A DNA stretch of 64,000 nucleotides, from NCBI RefSeq assembly GCF_019749375.1, contig NZ_JACWFE010000004.1, positions 310,001 through 374,000 of the forward strand. Reading direction: 5' to 3'. This stretch comes from Bacillus sp. S/N-304-OC-R1 (GTDB taxonomy: Bacteria; Bacillota; Bacilli; Bacillales; Cytobacillaceae). Shown piece after piece: positions 42,396 to 51,965 of the stretch (within the stretch, counting starts at the first letter, position 1; every line of letters starts with the position of its first letter). The notes below the pieces were generated by a model. It worked only from the letters and a program-made list of their open reading frames with translations, was not told the DNA's origin and did no database searches. The translations under genes and the position numbers were made by a program.

Positions 42396-42913
42396 AAGTA
42401 AGATTAACGGATTATACAGAAAATTGGAGATGGATGTTTGAGCAAGAAGTACAATTTTTAAAATCTATTTTTGGGGAAGTAATTATTTCATTTGAGCATT
42501 TCGGTAGCACATCAATTCCAGGTATGAAAGCAAAACCAGTGATTGATATGATGTGCATAGTAAATGATATTGAACAAATAGATACATACAATGAACAAAT
42601 GAAATCATTTGAATATGATGTTGCTGGTGAATGGGGGATTAAGGGACGAAGATTATTCCGTAAGGGGGGAGAACATAGAACACATCACATTCATTTTTAC
42701 CAATTTGATAATCCCCAGATTATTCGACATTTAGTATTCCGAGATTATCTTCTCGTGCACCAAGATGAAGCTAGAAGATATAGTGAATTTAAACAAGTGT
42801 TGGCAAATAAATATCCGTCAACTCGTGATTATAGCCCTGCTAAAAAATCATTTGTTTCAGAAATGGAGAATAAAGCACTGGCCTGGTATAAAGGAACTAA
42901 GGAGCGAAAGTAA
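42392..42913 (+). CDS. GrpB-family (UPF0157) nucleotidyltransferase-like protein
   Basis: 173 residues. Signature W-x-x-x-F-x-x-E (NWRWMFEQEVQFL), EHFGSTSIPGMKAKPVIDMM (GSTS-I-PG...K-P-I/V-D) and HIHFYQFDNPQIIRHLVFRDYL. The GSTS and D residues form the nucleotidyltransferase-type active site; function in bacilli unknown. GGAGAAG upstream, inside the preceding fragment. A decayed C-terminal fragment of the same family occurs at 48.16 kb. Confidence 0.9.
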   Translation: MKVRLTDYTENWRWMFEQEVQFLKSIFGEVIISFEHFGSTSIPGMKAKPVIDMMCIVNDIEQIDTYNEQMKSFEYDVAGEWGIKGRRLFRKGGEHRTHHIHFYQFDNPQIIRHLVFRDYLLVHQDEARRYSEFKQVLANKYPSTRDYSPAKKSFVSEMENKALAWYKGTKERK

Positions 42914-43046
42914 TTAATTCTTGCAGCGATATTATTACGTGTGCACCCAATTTCTGAAGATGACAATTTGTCTTTTTACATTTTGGAGAGAAATGAGAAG
43001 CCACTGATCTTCATTAATTCGGCGCTTCTATTTTTCTTCTATTGGT

Positions 43047-43223
43047 CGTCTGCCTGTTCAGTCAGTTTCCATACTAGGATATCTGGAACCTCTCTCGGCA
43101 TTGGTTTTTTCAGCTGCCATTTTAGGGGAAAAGTTAAGTCTTGTACAATTAGTTGGGGCTGTGCTGATTTTAGGTGGTGCAGCATACGGGGAATTGTTTC
43201 GGTCAAAAAAATTAACAGTATAA
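43047..43223 (+). pseudogene. EamA transporter C-terminal fragment
   Basis: 59 codons ending in TAA: VSILGYLEPLSALVFSAAIL, GEKLSLVQLVGAVLILGGAA, YGELFRSKKLTV. This is the last two helices of a DMT transporter. No start and no preceding helices in any frame, so it is a remnant. Confidence 0.75.
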
Positions 43224-43457
43224 TAGATATTAATAAACTTTTATTATTGAGATAATGAGGAAAAAGCACTTTTCATTCCTCAAAAGATGGGCGCTAAACT
43301 TGAGGTGTAGGGTTAGTTAACATCCTTTTATGATTCTAATCATTTTCCTAATATTGTTCGCCATACAATTATAATATTGTGTGGTTTTTTTGTGCGTGCT
43401 ATGATGATTCAAATCCAGTTGGAGGTTTAAGAGCTTTCTAGAAAGAGAGGTTAGATT

Positions 43458-44753
43458 ATGTTACATAAGGAAAGTGCAGAATTGTTAGACATCCAAGCGG
43501 CTTCGTTACAAAGCTATGTTCGTTCTTCAGAAAAACAAAAAATGTTATACAAGCGTACTTTATTCGTTGTAAGTATTTCACAAATTTTTGGTGGTGCTGG
43601 ATTAGCAGCAGGAGTTACTGTGGGGGCACTTCTTGCACAGCAAATGCTTGGTACGGATGCGTATGCCGGACTTCCTTCAGCTCTATTAACTTTAGGGTCA
43701 GCAGGAGCAGCATTATTTGTTGGAAGACTTTCTCAGCTGTTTGGGCGACGTATTGGACTGACAGCAGGTTTTATGATCGGCGGACTTGGAGCAATAGGAG
43801 TCATCATGGCAGCAATCATCAATAGTGTATTCCTGTTGTTTACTTCTCTGCTTGTTTATGGTGCAGGGTCAGCAACGAATTTACAAGCTCGTTATGCGGG
43901 TACAGACTTAGCGAGTAATAAACAACGGGCAACAGCCATTAGTATTGCGATGGTTTTTACAACATTTGGCGCAGTTGCAGGCCCAAATTTAGTGAATGTC
44001 ATGGGAAATTTCGCTCTATCCATTGGAGTACCGTCACTTGCTGGCCCTTTCATTTTAGGAGCAGCCGCATACATCTTAGCAGGTGTTGTCCTTTTCATCA
44101 TGCTTCGTCCAGATCCATTCGTTATAGCTAGAATGATAGAAGCTACCAAGCAGGAATCAAATAATAAAGATTATTCTGCGACAACTGAACATACACAAAA
44201 CAAAAGAGGTATTATTGTTGGGGCAGCCATTATGATTCTTACCCAAATTGTCATGGTAGCTATCATGACAATGACACCTGTTCATATGAGACATCATGGA
44301 CATGGCTTGGGTGCAGTTGGTTTTGTTATTGGTTTTCATATCGGGGCGATGTATCTCCCTTCACTTGTTACAGGAATCCTTGTCGATAAGCTTGGGCGTA
44401 CTGCGATGGCTATTGCGGCAGGAACTACTTTGCTCCTCGCTGGGTTAATAGCAGCATTTTCACCTGGAGATTCGATGGTTCTCCTTGTCATTGCTCTTTG
44501 TTTACTTGGGTTAGGCTGGAATTTTGGTCTGATAAGCGGGACTGCCCTTATTGTTGATTCAACCGATATTTCCATACGAGCTAAAACTCAAGGTACAGTG
44601 GATGTTTTAATTGCGCTATCAGGTGCTGCTGGAGGCGCCTTATCGGGAATAATTGTGGCAAGTTCCAGTTATCCAACATTATCATTTGTTGGAGCGATTT
44701 TGTCATTATTACTAGTTCCAGTGGTGATATGGTCTCGCAGAGGCAAAAAATAA
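43458..44753 (+). CDS. Major facilitator superfamily transporter
   Basis: 431 residues, twelve membrane segments. N-terminal cytoplasmic extension (KESAELLDIQAASLQSYVRS), loop motif GRLSQLFGRRIGL between helices 2 and 3, central loop around residue 225-250, and GILVDKLGRTAMAI between helices 8 and 9. Proton-coupled export, probably of drugs. GAGAGG site. Confidence 0.92.
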   Translation: MLHKESAELLDIQAASLQSYVRSSEKQKMLYKRTLFVVSISQIFGGAGLAAGVTVGALLAQQMLGTDAYAGLPSALLTLGSAGAALFVGRLSQLFGRRIGLTAGFMIGGLGAIGVIMAAIINSVFLLFTSLLVYGAGSATNLQARYAGTDLASNKQRATAISIAMVFTTFGAVAGPNLVNVMGNFALSIGVPSLAGPFILGAAAYILAGVVLFIMLRPDPFVIARMIEATKQESNNKDYSATTEHTQNKRGIIVGAAIMILTQIVMVAIMTMTPVHMRHHGHGLGAVGFVIGFHIGAMYLPSLVTGILVDKLGRTAMAIAAGTTLLLAGLIAAFSPGDSMVLLVIALCLLGLGWNFGLISGTALIVDSTDISIRAKTQGTVDVLIALSGAAGGALSGIIVASSSYPTLSFVGAILSLLLVPVVIWSRRGKK

Positions 44754-44760
44754 ACAAGAA

Positions 44761-45212
44761 TGTATTGCAGAAACAGTATTAATTGACGGGAATCAAGAAG
44801 AAAGTGCGGTTTTTAATAAAGAACAGCTTATTAGAAATATCAATAAAGTGATCGAAAAAGCAAGGGAATCTGATGTTCCTGTTGTGTTGTAAGGGATCTC
44901 GATGTTGCTGAAGGTAAAGGTGAAGGATTTCAAATTCACAATGAAATCATTGTACCTTCGAAAGCAAAGATTTTCGATAAATCTGCAACGAATTCCTTTC
45001 ATGGAACAGATCTACTAAATCATTTACGATCTCAACAGATTGAACATATTGTTGTTATGGGCAGTAAAACACAACACTGTATAGATAGTGCAGTTAGAAC
45101 AGCTACTATTAGTGGTTTTGATGTAACTTTAGTCGGTGATGGTCATTCAACAACAGACAATGATGTTTTAAGTGCTGAACAAATTATAAAGCATCATAAT
45201 AGAAATCTTTAA
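44761..45212 (+). pseudogene. Isochorismatase-family hydrolase, broken
   Basis: Coding sequence without a start right after the MFS gene: ETVLIDGNQEESAVF (beginning of the fold), LIRNINKVIEKARESDVPVV, then a stop at about 44892; the next frame continues DLDVAEGKGEGFQIHNEIIV, KIFDKSATNSFHGTDLLNHL, MGSKTQHCIDSAVRTATISG (nucleophile Cys in the C-x-x-x-x-x-R motif) and FDVTLVGDGHSTTDND to TAA. N-terminally truncated and frameshifted. Confidence 0.8.
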
Positions 45213-45330
45213 GGTCATTATAATGTCGAATGCTTTTCACTTGTCAGATATACAGAAGAGGACTTATTTCGTCCAACCCATTACTCATATAGGTAATATA
45301 AAATTAAAAGTGTTACTATAATGTTTGTTT

Positions 45331-45452
45331 CTATTCCACAATCGGGCGTTTTTCTGAAATATTAGTATGAAAACATTAAACAAAAGGGCGTATTTCTGCA
45401 ATAAGAATTACGCTCTTTCTTTATGATAAGAACCAGATTGTGGTTTAACAAA
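45331..45452 (+). repeat. Dispersed palindromic repeat, nested double copy
   Basis: CTATTCCACAATCGGGCG with TTTTTCTGAAAT is interrupted by ACATTAAACAAAAGGGCG, hairpin GCGTATTTC...GAATTACGC, TTCTTTATGATAAG, ACCAGATTGTGGTTTAACAA. One copy seems to have been replaced part-way by a second. The next 280 bases contain no recognised gene. Confidence 0.75.
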
Positions 45453-45734
45453 TAGAGAATTGTAATATATTTTAATTGTTCAAACTATTACAATATATGG
45501 TAAGATTTAAGGGAGAAGAGTTATTATTTGGGATTGAATACTATTTACCTACAAAAAGTTTGATAAACATGGAGACTAGGCTTTACTGAAACGTCCGAAG
45601 ATCATTTTCGCTTAACTCAAAGGTACAGATCAGATACATGCGGATGAAACATATTATGAAAGTCAAGATAGATAACCATAACTGTACTCCTATAAAGTTT
45701 TAATGCTTAATATAGCATGAGGGGGCTATTAAAA

Positions 45735-46766
45735 TTGTTAACATCCATTGATGCATCATTTGTTGATGAAATAGTGTCAACTGCAGTAACAAAGAAAAAC
45801 ATATATGGGGCTGTATTATGTGTCGAAAATGGAGAAAACTCTTTATCGTACTTATACGGGGCTGGAAATCTAACTGCAGATAAACCCTATTTTATCGCAA
45901 GCGTAACAAAATTATACGTTACGGCTGTCTTACTAAAACTAAGGTCAGAAAATGGTCTGAATCTCCAAAATAAAATTTCCGAATATTTTTCTAATGATAT
46001 TCTACAAGAACTCCACCTATTTAAAGGCATAGATCACTCCAAAGAAATAACCATCAAACATTTAATGTCCAATTCATCAGGAATACCTGATTACTTTTCC
46101 TCTGATGTGATTAGGGAATTAACAGCAGGAATTGATCAGAGTTGGGGCTTTGAAAGAACAATAGCAAGTGCAAAGCAAAAGAAACCAAAATTTGCTCCTG
46201 GTAAAAGGGCTCAATACTCTGATACAAATTATCAGCTTTTAGGTAAAATTATTGAAACAATCACAAAAAAAGATATCCATGCCGTTTTCAAGGAATTTAT
46301 TTTTGATGAACTTAAATTAGAGAATACCTACTTATATGAAGATGCAAGTGATAAACGACCAGCCCCTATCTATTACAAAGAAAGGGAGATCTATTTACCC
46401 CAATATATGTCATCCATAGGACCAGAAGGAGGCATTGTATCGACAGCAAAGGAATCTATGATATTTTTAAAGGCTTTTTTCAATGGACATTTCTTTCCAA
46501 AAGAATATTTCAATGAGCTTCAAGATTGGAAAATTCTTTTTGGCCCAGGATTATTCTTTTATGGAGTTGGGATTGCGAATCAACCTATATCTATTAAAGA
46601 ATTAAAAAATGGATTATTAGGACATTGGGGGCAGACAGGTGCTTTTTCATTTTACCATCCAAATACTGATCTATACTTTACAGGAACGGTCAATCAGTTT
46701 TATGGGCATAGTGTCGCAGCAAAAATGATAGTAAAAATAGTAAAAAATGCAAGAATAAACAAATAA
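45735..46766 (+). CDS. Serine hydrolase of the class C beta-lactamase/D-Ala-D-Ala peptidase family
   Basis: 343 residues from the TTG preferred here (GAGGGGG nine bases upstream; an ATG six codons earlier is possible). No signal peptide. Ser56-V-T-Lys59 (IASVTKLYVT), Tyr in QYSDTNYQLLG, and HWG in LLGHWGQTGAFSF are the three catalytic motifs. Full length for the PF00144 family. Cytoplasmic esterase or peptidase-like activity is more likely than true beta-lactamase action, given the missing export signal. Confidence 0.87.
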   Translation: MLTSIDASFVDEIVSTAVTKKNIYGAVLCVENGENSLSYLYGAGNLTADKPYFIASVTKLYVTAVLLKLRSENGLNLQNKISEYFSNDILQELHLFKGIDHSKEITIKHLMSNSSGIPDYFSSDVIRELTAGIDQSWGFERTIASAKQKKPKFAPGKRAQYSDTNYQLLGKIIETITKKDIHAVFKEFIFDELKLENTYLYEDASDKRPAPIYYKEREIYLPQYMSSIGPEGGIVSTAKESMIFLKAFFNGHFFPKEYFNELQDWKILFGPGLFFYGVGIANQPISIKELKNGLLGHWGQTGAFSFYHPNTDLYFTGTVNQFYGHSVAAKMIVKIVKNARINK

Positions 46767-46795
46767 GTCTGGCATATTCAGAAGAAATTTGATGA

Positions 46796-46832
46796 AGTTT
46801 GTGAAAGCCTGTACTTAAAGTAACGGCTAGGG
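46796..46832 (+). repeat. Dispersed repeat, right module only; last clear copy
   Basis: AGTTTGTGAAAGCCTGTACTT, AAAGTAACGGCTAGGG. After this point the family is absent except for one doubtful remnant at 57.6 kb. Confidence 0.7.
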
Positions 46833-46872
46833 AAAATAATAATTTTTTAAAATATCTTTGGGGCGGATAATA

Positions 46873-47319
46873 GTGGATTATAAAAAGGTTGAAAAAATCT
46901 TTAGAGTTGTAGGCATAAAAGACAGTGGAGCGTATGCTGATTTTGATGCCGAAGTTCCTAAAACTGCCCAGAAATTTCTAACTCGATTAGATGAAGTTGA
47001 AAATTATTCAGGTACTGAAATAGCCCTTTTTGAACCTAAAAGAGAAGCTAACCAACTGGAAGGCCACTATTACGTAGGATTAATTGTTAAAGAGACTCCT
47101 AAAGAAGTTCCAGATTTGATGGATTATATCGAAACTGCACAAGTATATGTCACAACTAGGAGGAAAATAAGTAATATTGGTAATCTACATGAAAATCTAT
47201 CGAAATGGGCAGATGATCAGGGATATAAAAGGGATTTAGAATCTTATATTGTTGAGACCTATCATCCTATGGAAAATAGTGAAGAGGATGTAGAGATTTT
47301 TTTACCAATCCATATTTGA
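46873..47319 (+). CDS. GyrI-like/effector-binding domain protein
   Basis: 148 residues, stand-alone effector-binding (AraC_E_bind/GyrI-like) domain: KVEKIFRVVGIKDSGAYADF, ALFEPKREANQLEGHYYVGL, VYVTTRRKISNIGNLHENLS, SYIVETYHPME, VEIFLPIHI. GTG start after GGGGCGG; a TTG five codons earlier is possible. No DNA-binding domain. Ligand unknown. Confidence 0.8.
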   Translation: MDYKKVEKIFRVVGIKDSGAYADFDAEVPKTAQKFLTRLDEVENYSGTEIALFEPKREANQLEGHYYVGLIVKETPKEVPDLMDYIETAQVYVTTRRKISNIGNLHENLSKWADDQGYKRDLESYIVETYHPMENSEEDVEIFLPIHI

Positions 47320-47436
47320 ATTCCGTTGCTCTAAACCCGGTATGTAACTTTTGAGAACATTTTTTATCATTTTCAACTAAAGAGTGTTTTGTGTGAGTAG
47401 AATGGAATCATATTTTGTTTAATGGGGGAGTTAAAT

Positions 47437-48012
47437 TTGAAAATTGCTATAGTATGTTTTGATGATTTTACAGATATTGATGTATTTTTACCTTGGGATT
47501 TGTTAAATCGTGTACGTTTGGTTGGCGGTATTAGTGATTGGGAAGTTCAACTCCTTGGAACCGATAAAACACATGTTTCTATGGCAGGATTAAGAATTCC
47601 GATGACAGGGGACTTATCTGAAATTCCTTCTGCAGATGCTGTTATCATTGCAAGTGGTAGTGGTGTTCAGGGTTTATATGAAAATCAACAGTTTTTAGAC
47701 AAAATACAATTGAATCCAGAGAATCAATTAATAGGATCTATGTGTTCTGGAGCATTAATTCTAGGAGCTAAGGGGTTGTTAAAAGGTCTTAAAGCTACTA
47801 CTTATCCAACGGTAGTTGAACAACTAAAAAAATTTAATGTAGAAGTTGTTGAACAAAGTTTTGTAAATAACGGAAATGTATCAACAGCTGCTGGATGTAT
47901 AGCTGCTCAGGATCTATCTGCTTGGATTATTAGAACTCTAGTAAGTGAAGAAATGGTAAACAAAGTTATAGAAACGGTAAAGCCTGTTGGAAAGGGATTG
48001 TATTTTAATTAA
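47437..48012 (+). CDS. DJ-1/PfpI-family protein
   Basis: 191 residues. MKIAIVCFDDFTDIDVFLPW start, ADAVIIASGSGVQGLYENQQ, nucleophile elbow IGSMCSGALILG with the conserved Cys, ATTYPTVVEQLK and VSTAAGCIAAQDLSAWIIRT. Related to the transcription-regulator-like and isonitrile hydratase-like branch without a helix-turn-helix. TTG start after GGGGGAG. Confidence 0.88.
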   Translation: MKIAIVCFDDFTDIDVFLPWDLLNRVRLVGGISDWEVQLLGTDKTHVSMAGLRIPMTGDLSEIPSADAVIIASGSGVQGLYENQQFLDKIQLNPENQLIGSMCSGALILGAKGLLKGLKATTYPTVVEQLKKFNVEVVEQSFVNNGNVSTAAGCIAAQDLSAWIIRTLVSEEMVNKVIETVKPVGKGLYFN

Positions 48013-48161
48013 AGTCATGAAAAATTAAAAATAAATATTATAATTTGTCTTATAGTACTACGATTGTTAGAATTTTATAAAAGCAATATTTATAGACTTT
48101 TGATATACCTACATAGTTAATTGTAATGAAATTTATAGAAGCGTCGTCATGCAAATAAGCT

Positions 48162-48246
48162 TCTACTCGTGATGATAGTCCTGAAAAAAAAGCGTTTCTT
48201 AGCTGATAGAGATCTCGCAAAATCAAAAGAATATGAATACAAATAA
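48162..48246 (+). pseudogene. GrpB-family C-terminal fragment
   Basis: STRDDSPEKKAFL, then one frameshift, then ADRDLAKSKEYEYK and TAA. It corresponds to the STRDYSPAKKSFV region and beyond of the GrpB protein at 42.4 kb. Only the last 28 codons remain; the rest of the 370-base gap shows nothing else. Confidence 0.55.
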
Positions 48247-48309
48247 TAAAACACTATCATTTTTCAACACAATTATTTAAACCAATAGGTAAATCAAATA
48301 TTATTTAAA

Positions 48310-48369
48310 AAGAACGCCATTTTTCCCATCTTACATTTTTTGTTTGTAAGTGAAAAAGATAGCGTTCTT
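48310..48369 (-). terminator. Intrinsic terminator after DUF3231 gene
   Basis: AAGAACGC / GCGTTCTT outer stem with a complementary AT-rich interior; T-rich on the minus strand after it. Confidence 0.7.
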
Positions 48370-48379
48370 ACCTTTATGT

Positions 48380-49429
48380 TTAATTACTTGATGAAGTTTT
48401 TGAAAGTACATCTCGATCCGCAGCAGAAAAGGGTTCTTCAAGCCATCCATGTTCGATCATCATATTTAATCCATCATTGCTATATTTACCAACTAAAGTA
48501 ATTAGTTTGATAAATTCTGCTGATAAGTCATGCCTCAACATTTGTGAAAGGGCAGAACCAAAGTTCTGTATGGCTAGATTTCCTGCCAGTGATGTGTGGT
48601 ATAACAGCAGTTTATCTGAAAAAGGAGATGACGTTGAATCGGAAATATGTGCATCTAATAATTTTGGAGCGGGTAGGTCCTGGTTTATCAAATGGTCCGA
48701 GAAACTCTTAATTAGGTAACTTGAAAGCTTTGCTCCATCAGAAAAATAATTCCTAAGTTTATCTGAAGAAGCAATTTGACTGAAACCAAGCATTAAAGCT
48801 TTACCTAAAAGATTCATGTTAATGTTTAAATGCAATTGCTTTATTTCAATGGCAGTAAGGGGCCTATCTCTTCCTGTAAAAATCGAAATAAATGATTTCT
48901 TCTCAACGAAATCGACCTTTTTTGCATAAGGGATATTGGGAGGACTAATATCCATGCCTTTTGATAGTAATAAATGACATCCTCTTTCAAAAGTCTCTGC
49001 AGAATCATTCAAACAGTTCCGAAAATAACTCATAATATCGTGCCGAGTAGAATTTCCGAATGCACTGCCATAAGTTAATAATGCAGCACTAGCCATTTGG
49101 GTGATATAAAAAATCATAAACAAATCACTAAATAACCGAGGTGAACCTTTCCGAACATCTTGCTCCCCGAAACCGACAGGAACAGGTATTTTTTCAGCCA
49201 AAAAAATATTCTTTATTTCTTTAACATGTCTCCTTGAAAGGCTTAATGCAAATTCAATATAATTTCTAACCTCTTCATCCTCTACGACTTGAAGGTAATG
49301 CTCAAATACACAACAAAACATACTGTCACCTAGATAATTATTAAATAAATCTGCTAGTTCCGCTGAGGAAAGCTGTTTATTTTGCTGATGTTCTTCAACA
49401 TGTTTGATTAAATCGCGGTTTTTTTCCAT
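48380..49429 (-). CDS. DUF3231-family protein
   Basis: 349 residues, two tandem helical halves of the ferritin-like DUF3231 type: LSSAELADLFNNYLGDSMFC, FEHYLQVVEDEEVRNYIEFA, RHVKEIKNIFLAEKIPVPVG in the first, LTAIEIKQLHLNINMNLLGK and HDLSAEFIKLITLVGKYSND in the second. Common in spore formers, function unknown. Related to CotF-like coat proteins in overall helical form. GGAGGAG site. Confidence 0.88.
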   Translation of the reverse strand: MEKNRDLIKHVEEHQQNKQLSSAELADLFNNYLGDSMFCCVFEHYLQVVEDEEVRNYIEFALSLSRRHVKEIKNIFLAEKIPVPVGFGEQDVRKGSPRLFSDLFMIFYITQMASAALLTYGSAFGNSTRHDIMSYFRNCLNDSAETFERGCHLLLSKGMDISPPNIPYAKKVDFVEKKSFISIFTGRDRPLTAIEIKQLHLNINMNLLGKALMLGFSQIASSDKLRNYFSDGAKLSSYLIKSFSDHLINQDLPAPKLLDAHISDSTSSPFSDKLLLYHTSLAGNLAIQNFGSALSQMLRHDLSAEFIKLITLVGKYSNDGLNMMIEHGWLEEPFSAADRDVLSKTSSSN

Positions 49430-49603
49430 AGTTCTCCTCCAACGCTTTTTATTACAACTATTATCTGTAAATAATTAAAAAATATTATCTCCTTCATCCA
49501 TTTCTTCCTGTATAAGTAACTTTTGGTTTCGTTATTATTAGGTAATAAAAACTTTACAATTTCTCTATAATTCTAAGGTGAATATCAGAATTTAGATTGA
49601 ATT

Positions 49604-50470
49604 TCATGCTTGCTGCATATGTTCAAGCAAACGTTTAATCGATTCAAATTTACGCTTTGGATATATGATATAGCTTTGAATGATTGGTGGCTTCGTTTTG
49701 GAACTAAAGGGGAGTGAAACGAGTTCACCTCTTTGTATGAAGGTATCCGCTATGGCGGATGGCAAAAGCCCCAAAAAGTGGCCGCTTCTTAAATATTGCA
49801 CATAGAGGGAAGCATGATCGACCATTAAAGAAAATATTTGCTTTCCGGCGTTCTCTTCAAACCAGGATCTATAGCTTGGTCCCCAATCCATATGAATATA
49901 GGGTAATTTACTTAAGTTAGCCAAATCGATTTCCTCAGTAAAATCATTATCTACATTTGCAACAAGTCTTATTTCTTCTTTTTTAAAAGGAAGAACCTCT
50001 ACTTCTGAATGTGTAGGTGGAATAAGGACGACTCCAATATCAATAATTCCGTCAAGAATTTGCTGAACAATATCCCATGAATGTCCTGTAATGAAACGAA
50101 GTGCTGTTCTAGGGTGCTTTGATTGAAAGTCTTTCATTATAGGAAACATGAGATAATCCCATAAAGAATGCAAGCCACCAACGACTAATAAGTTTTCAAA
50201 GGATTCTTCCATGCCAACTTTTCTTGATCCTTCATCAACAAGTTCAATTATTCTCTTTGCATATTCCAACAGCTCTTTGCCTGAGGTAGTAAGAAGAACT
50301 TGTCGATTATCGCGTTCAAATAATTGCTTCCCAAGCGCTTGTTCCAATGCTTTGATACGCATTGTAACAGTTGATTGTGAGATATACATTAATTCTGCAG
50401 ATTTTGTAAAATTTTTCGTCTGAGCAACAGACAAGAAAGCACGCAACTGTTGAATTTCCACTTTATTCAT
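49604..50470 (-). CDS. LysR-family transcriptional regulator
   Basis: 288 residues. Helix-turn-helix QQLRAFLSVAQTKNFTKSAE then YISQSTVTMRIKALEQALGK and LFERDNRQVLLTTSGKELLE; effector domain with GHSWDIVQQILDGIIDIGVV. Divergent from the MFS gene, 109 bases between the starts, which it most likely controls. The ribosome binding site is weak. Confidence 0.92.
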   Translation of the reverse strand: MNKVEIQQLRAFLSVAQTKNFTKSAELMYISQSTVTMRIKALEQALGKQLFERDNRQVLLTTSGKELLEYAKRIIELVDEGSRKVGMEESFENLLVVGGLHSLWDYLMFPIMKDFQSKHPRTALRFITGHSWDIVQQILDGIIDIGVVLIPPTHSEVEVLPFKKEEIRLVANVDNDFTEEIDLANLSKLPYIHMDWGPSYRSWFEENAGKQIFSLMVDHASLYVQYLRSGHFLGLLPSAIADTFIQRGELVSLPFSSKTKPPIIQSYIIYPKRKFESIKRLLEHMQQA

Positions 50471-50579
50471 CCTTCAATTAATTTTTTTAATCAATGCTAT
50501 TATATTTATGCGTTACACAAATGGCAATGGTCCTGATACTCTATTACTAGATTCTACTTGGATGAAAGGTGAGAACTTG

Positions 50580-51770
50580 ATGCGAGCCATTCGATTACTA
50601 CTAGTCAATTCATTTCTAATGAACGTCAGTTTTTTTGCATTTATTCCGTTCTTAAGTTCCTATATTACTAGGGATTTAGCGCTTTCTGCAGGGATTGCAG
50701 GAGTAGTCCTTATGATTCGTCAGTTGACACAGCAAGGTACTTCCTTTATATCAGGGATGCTCGGTGATCGGTTTGATTATCGATTGCTGATAAGTACGGG
50801 AATGATTTTACGCGGAGGTGGCTTTGTACTATTTTCTTTTTGTACAACTCCGATGGAATTAATAGTTGCTGCGATCATTGCCGGAATAGGCGGTTCCTTA
50901 TTTGAGCCGACAAGTAAAGCGGCTATGTCCATATTTAGCCAACCTTCTAAACGGGGTGACATTTTTGCACTAGATAAAATTGTTCGCCATTCGGGGATTA
51001 TTTTTGCTGGGATATTAGGTGGTATGCTACTTCATCTCGACTTTTTCTATTCTTCCTTCGTATGTGGCAGAATTTTTATTTTCATCGGTTTAATTACCTT
51101 TTTTAATTTGCCTAAAGAAAATATAAATGTTCCAAAGCAGTCATTTAAGGACTCTTGGCAGAAGGTAAAATCTGATCGACAATTTATCTATTTTACAATT
51201 TGTATGATTGGTTTTTGGATCATGTTTATGCAGCTGTATTTGACCATTCCACTTCATGCTACTGAGGTGTTTTACAGCTCAACATTCGTTTCAGGCTTGT
51301 TCATCGTCTATGGGATGATTGTCGTTATTCTTCAATATCCATTGCAAAAATGGACGAAAATGTTTTCGCGATTATCGGTTATTAAAGTAGGAATGGCTAT
51401 CATGGGAGCAGGTATGCTACTAATTGGTTTGTCTGATAGCCTTTTAATCTTTTGGGGCGGTTTTTGTATATATGCTGTTGGTATTATGCTAGTGGAACCA
51501 ACCTCATATGAATATACGTCGGAAATTGCACCTCCTCAATTTTCTGCCAGTTATTTTGGCTTTTCGCTGATTGCAATGGCTATTGGAGGCAGCCTCAGTC
51601 AAGGGGCAGGTGGATGGCTGTTTGAGCATATGCCAGATGTGAATTGGATTATTTGTACTATAGCTGGATTCATTTCAGCAATAGGCATTCAATGGCTGCA
51701 ATGGATGATAAAAAGACATCTCCAATTTGAAGAAGAAGAGACTAGCAATAATTTATTAGAAAAAACTTGA
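50580..51770 (+). CDS. Major facilitator superfamily transporter
   Basis: 396 residues, twelve membrane segments. SGMLGDRFDYRLLISTGMIL is the helix 2-3 loop motif; helix 4-5 region GIGGSLFEPTSKAAMSIFSQ resembles the YttB/MdtH-type drug exporters. ATG chosen for AGGTGAG six bases upstream; the frame is open for 24 more codons. Paired with the divergent LysR gene. Confidence 0.9.
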   Translation: MRAIRLLLVNSFLMNVSFFAFIPFLSSYITRDLALSAGIAGVVLMIRQLTQQGTSFISGMLGDRFDYRLLISTGMILRGGGFVLFSFCTTPMELIVAAIIAGIGGSLFEPTSKAAMSIFSQPSKRGDIFALDKIVRHSGIIFAGILGGMLLHLDFFYSSFVCGRIFIFIGLITFFNLPKENINVPKQSFKDSWQKVKSDRQFIYFTICMIGFWIMFMQLYLTIPLHATEVFYSSTFVSGLFIVYGMIVVILQYPLQKWTKMFSRLSVIKVGMAIMGAGMLLIGLSDSLLIFWGGFCIYAVGIMLVEPTSYEYTSEIAPPQFSASYFGFSLIAMAIGGSLSQGAGGWLFEHMPDVNWIICTIAGFISAIGIQWLQWMIKRHLQFEEEETSNNLLEKT

Positions 51771-51965
51771 GATAAAAAAAGTTTAATAACAACGAGTATG
51801 AACTCCAGAAAAAAATGGAGTATTTATCGAGTAAAATGGAGGAGTTTTGAAATTAATATTGAATGCTTTACATATTTCTTTAGATGCTTGGAGGAGGTGA
51901 GAAGGAACAGGTTGAATTTATATTAACTAAATCACTCATTTAACTTATTAGAAAAAGGTGAAATT

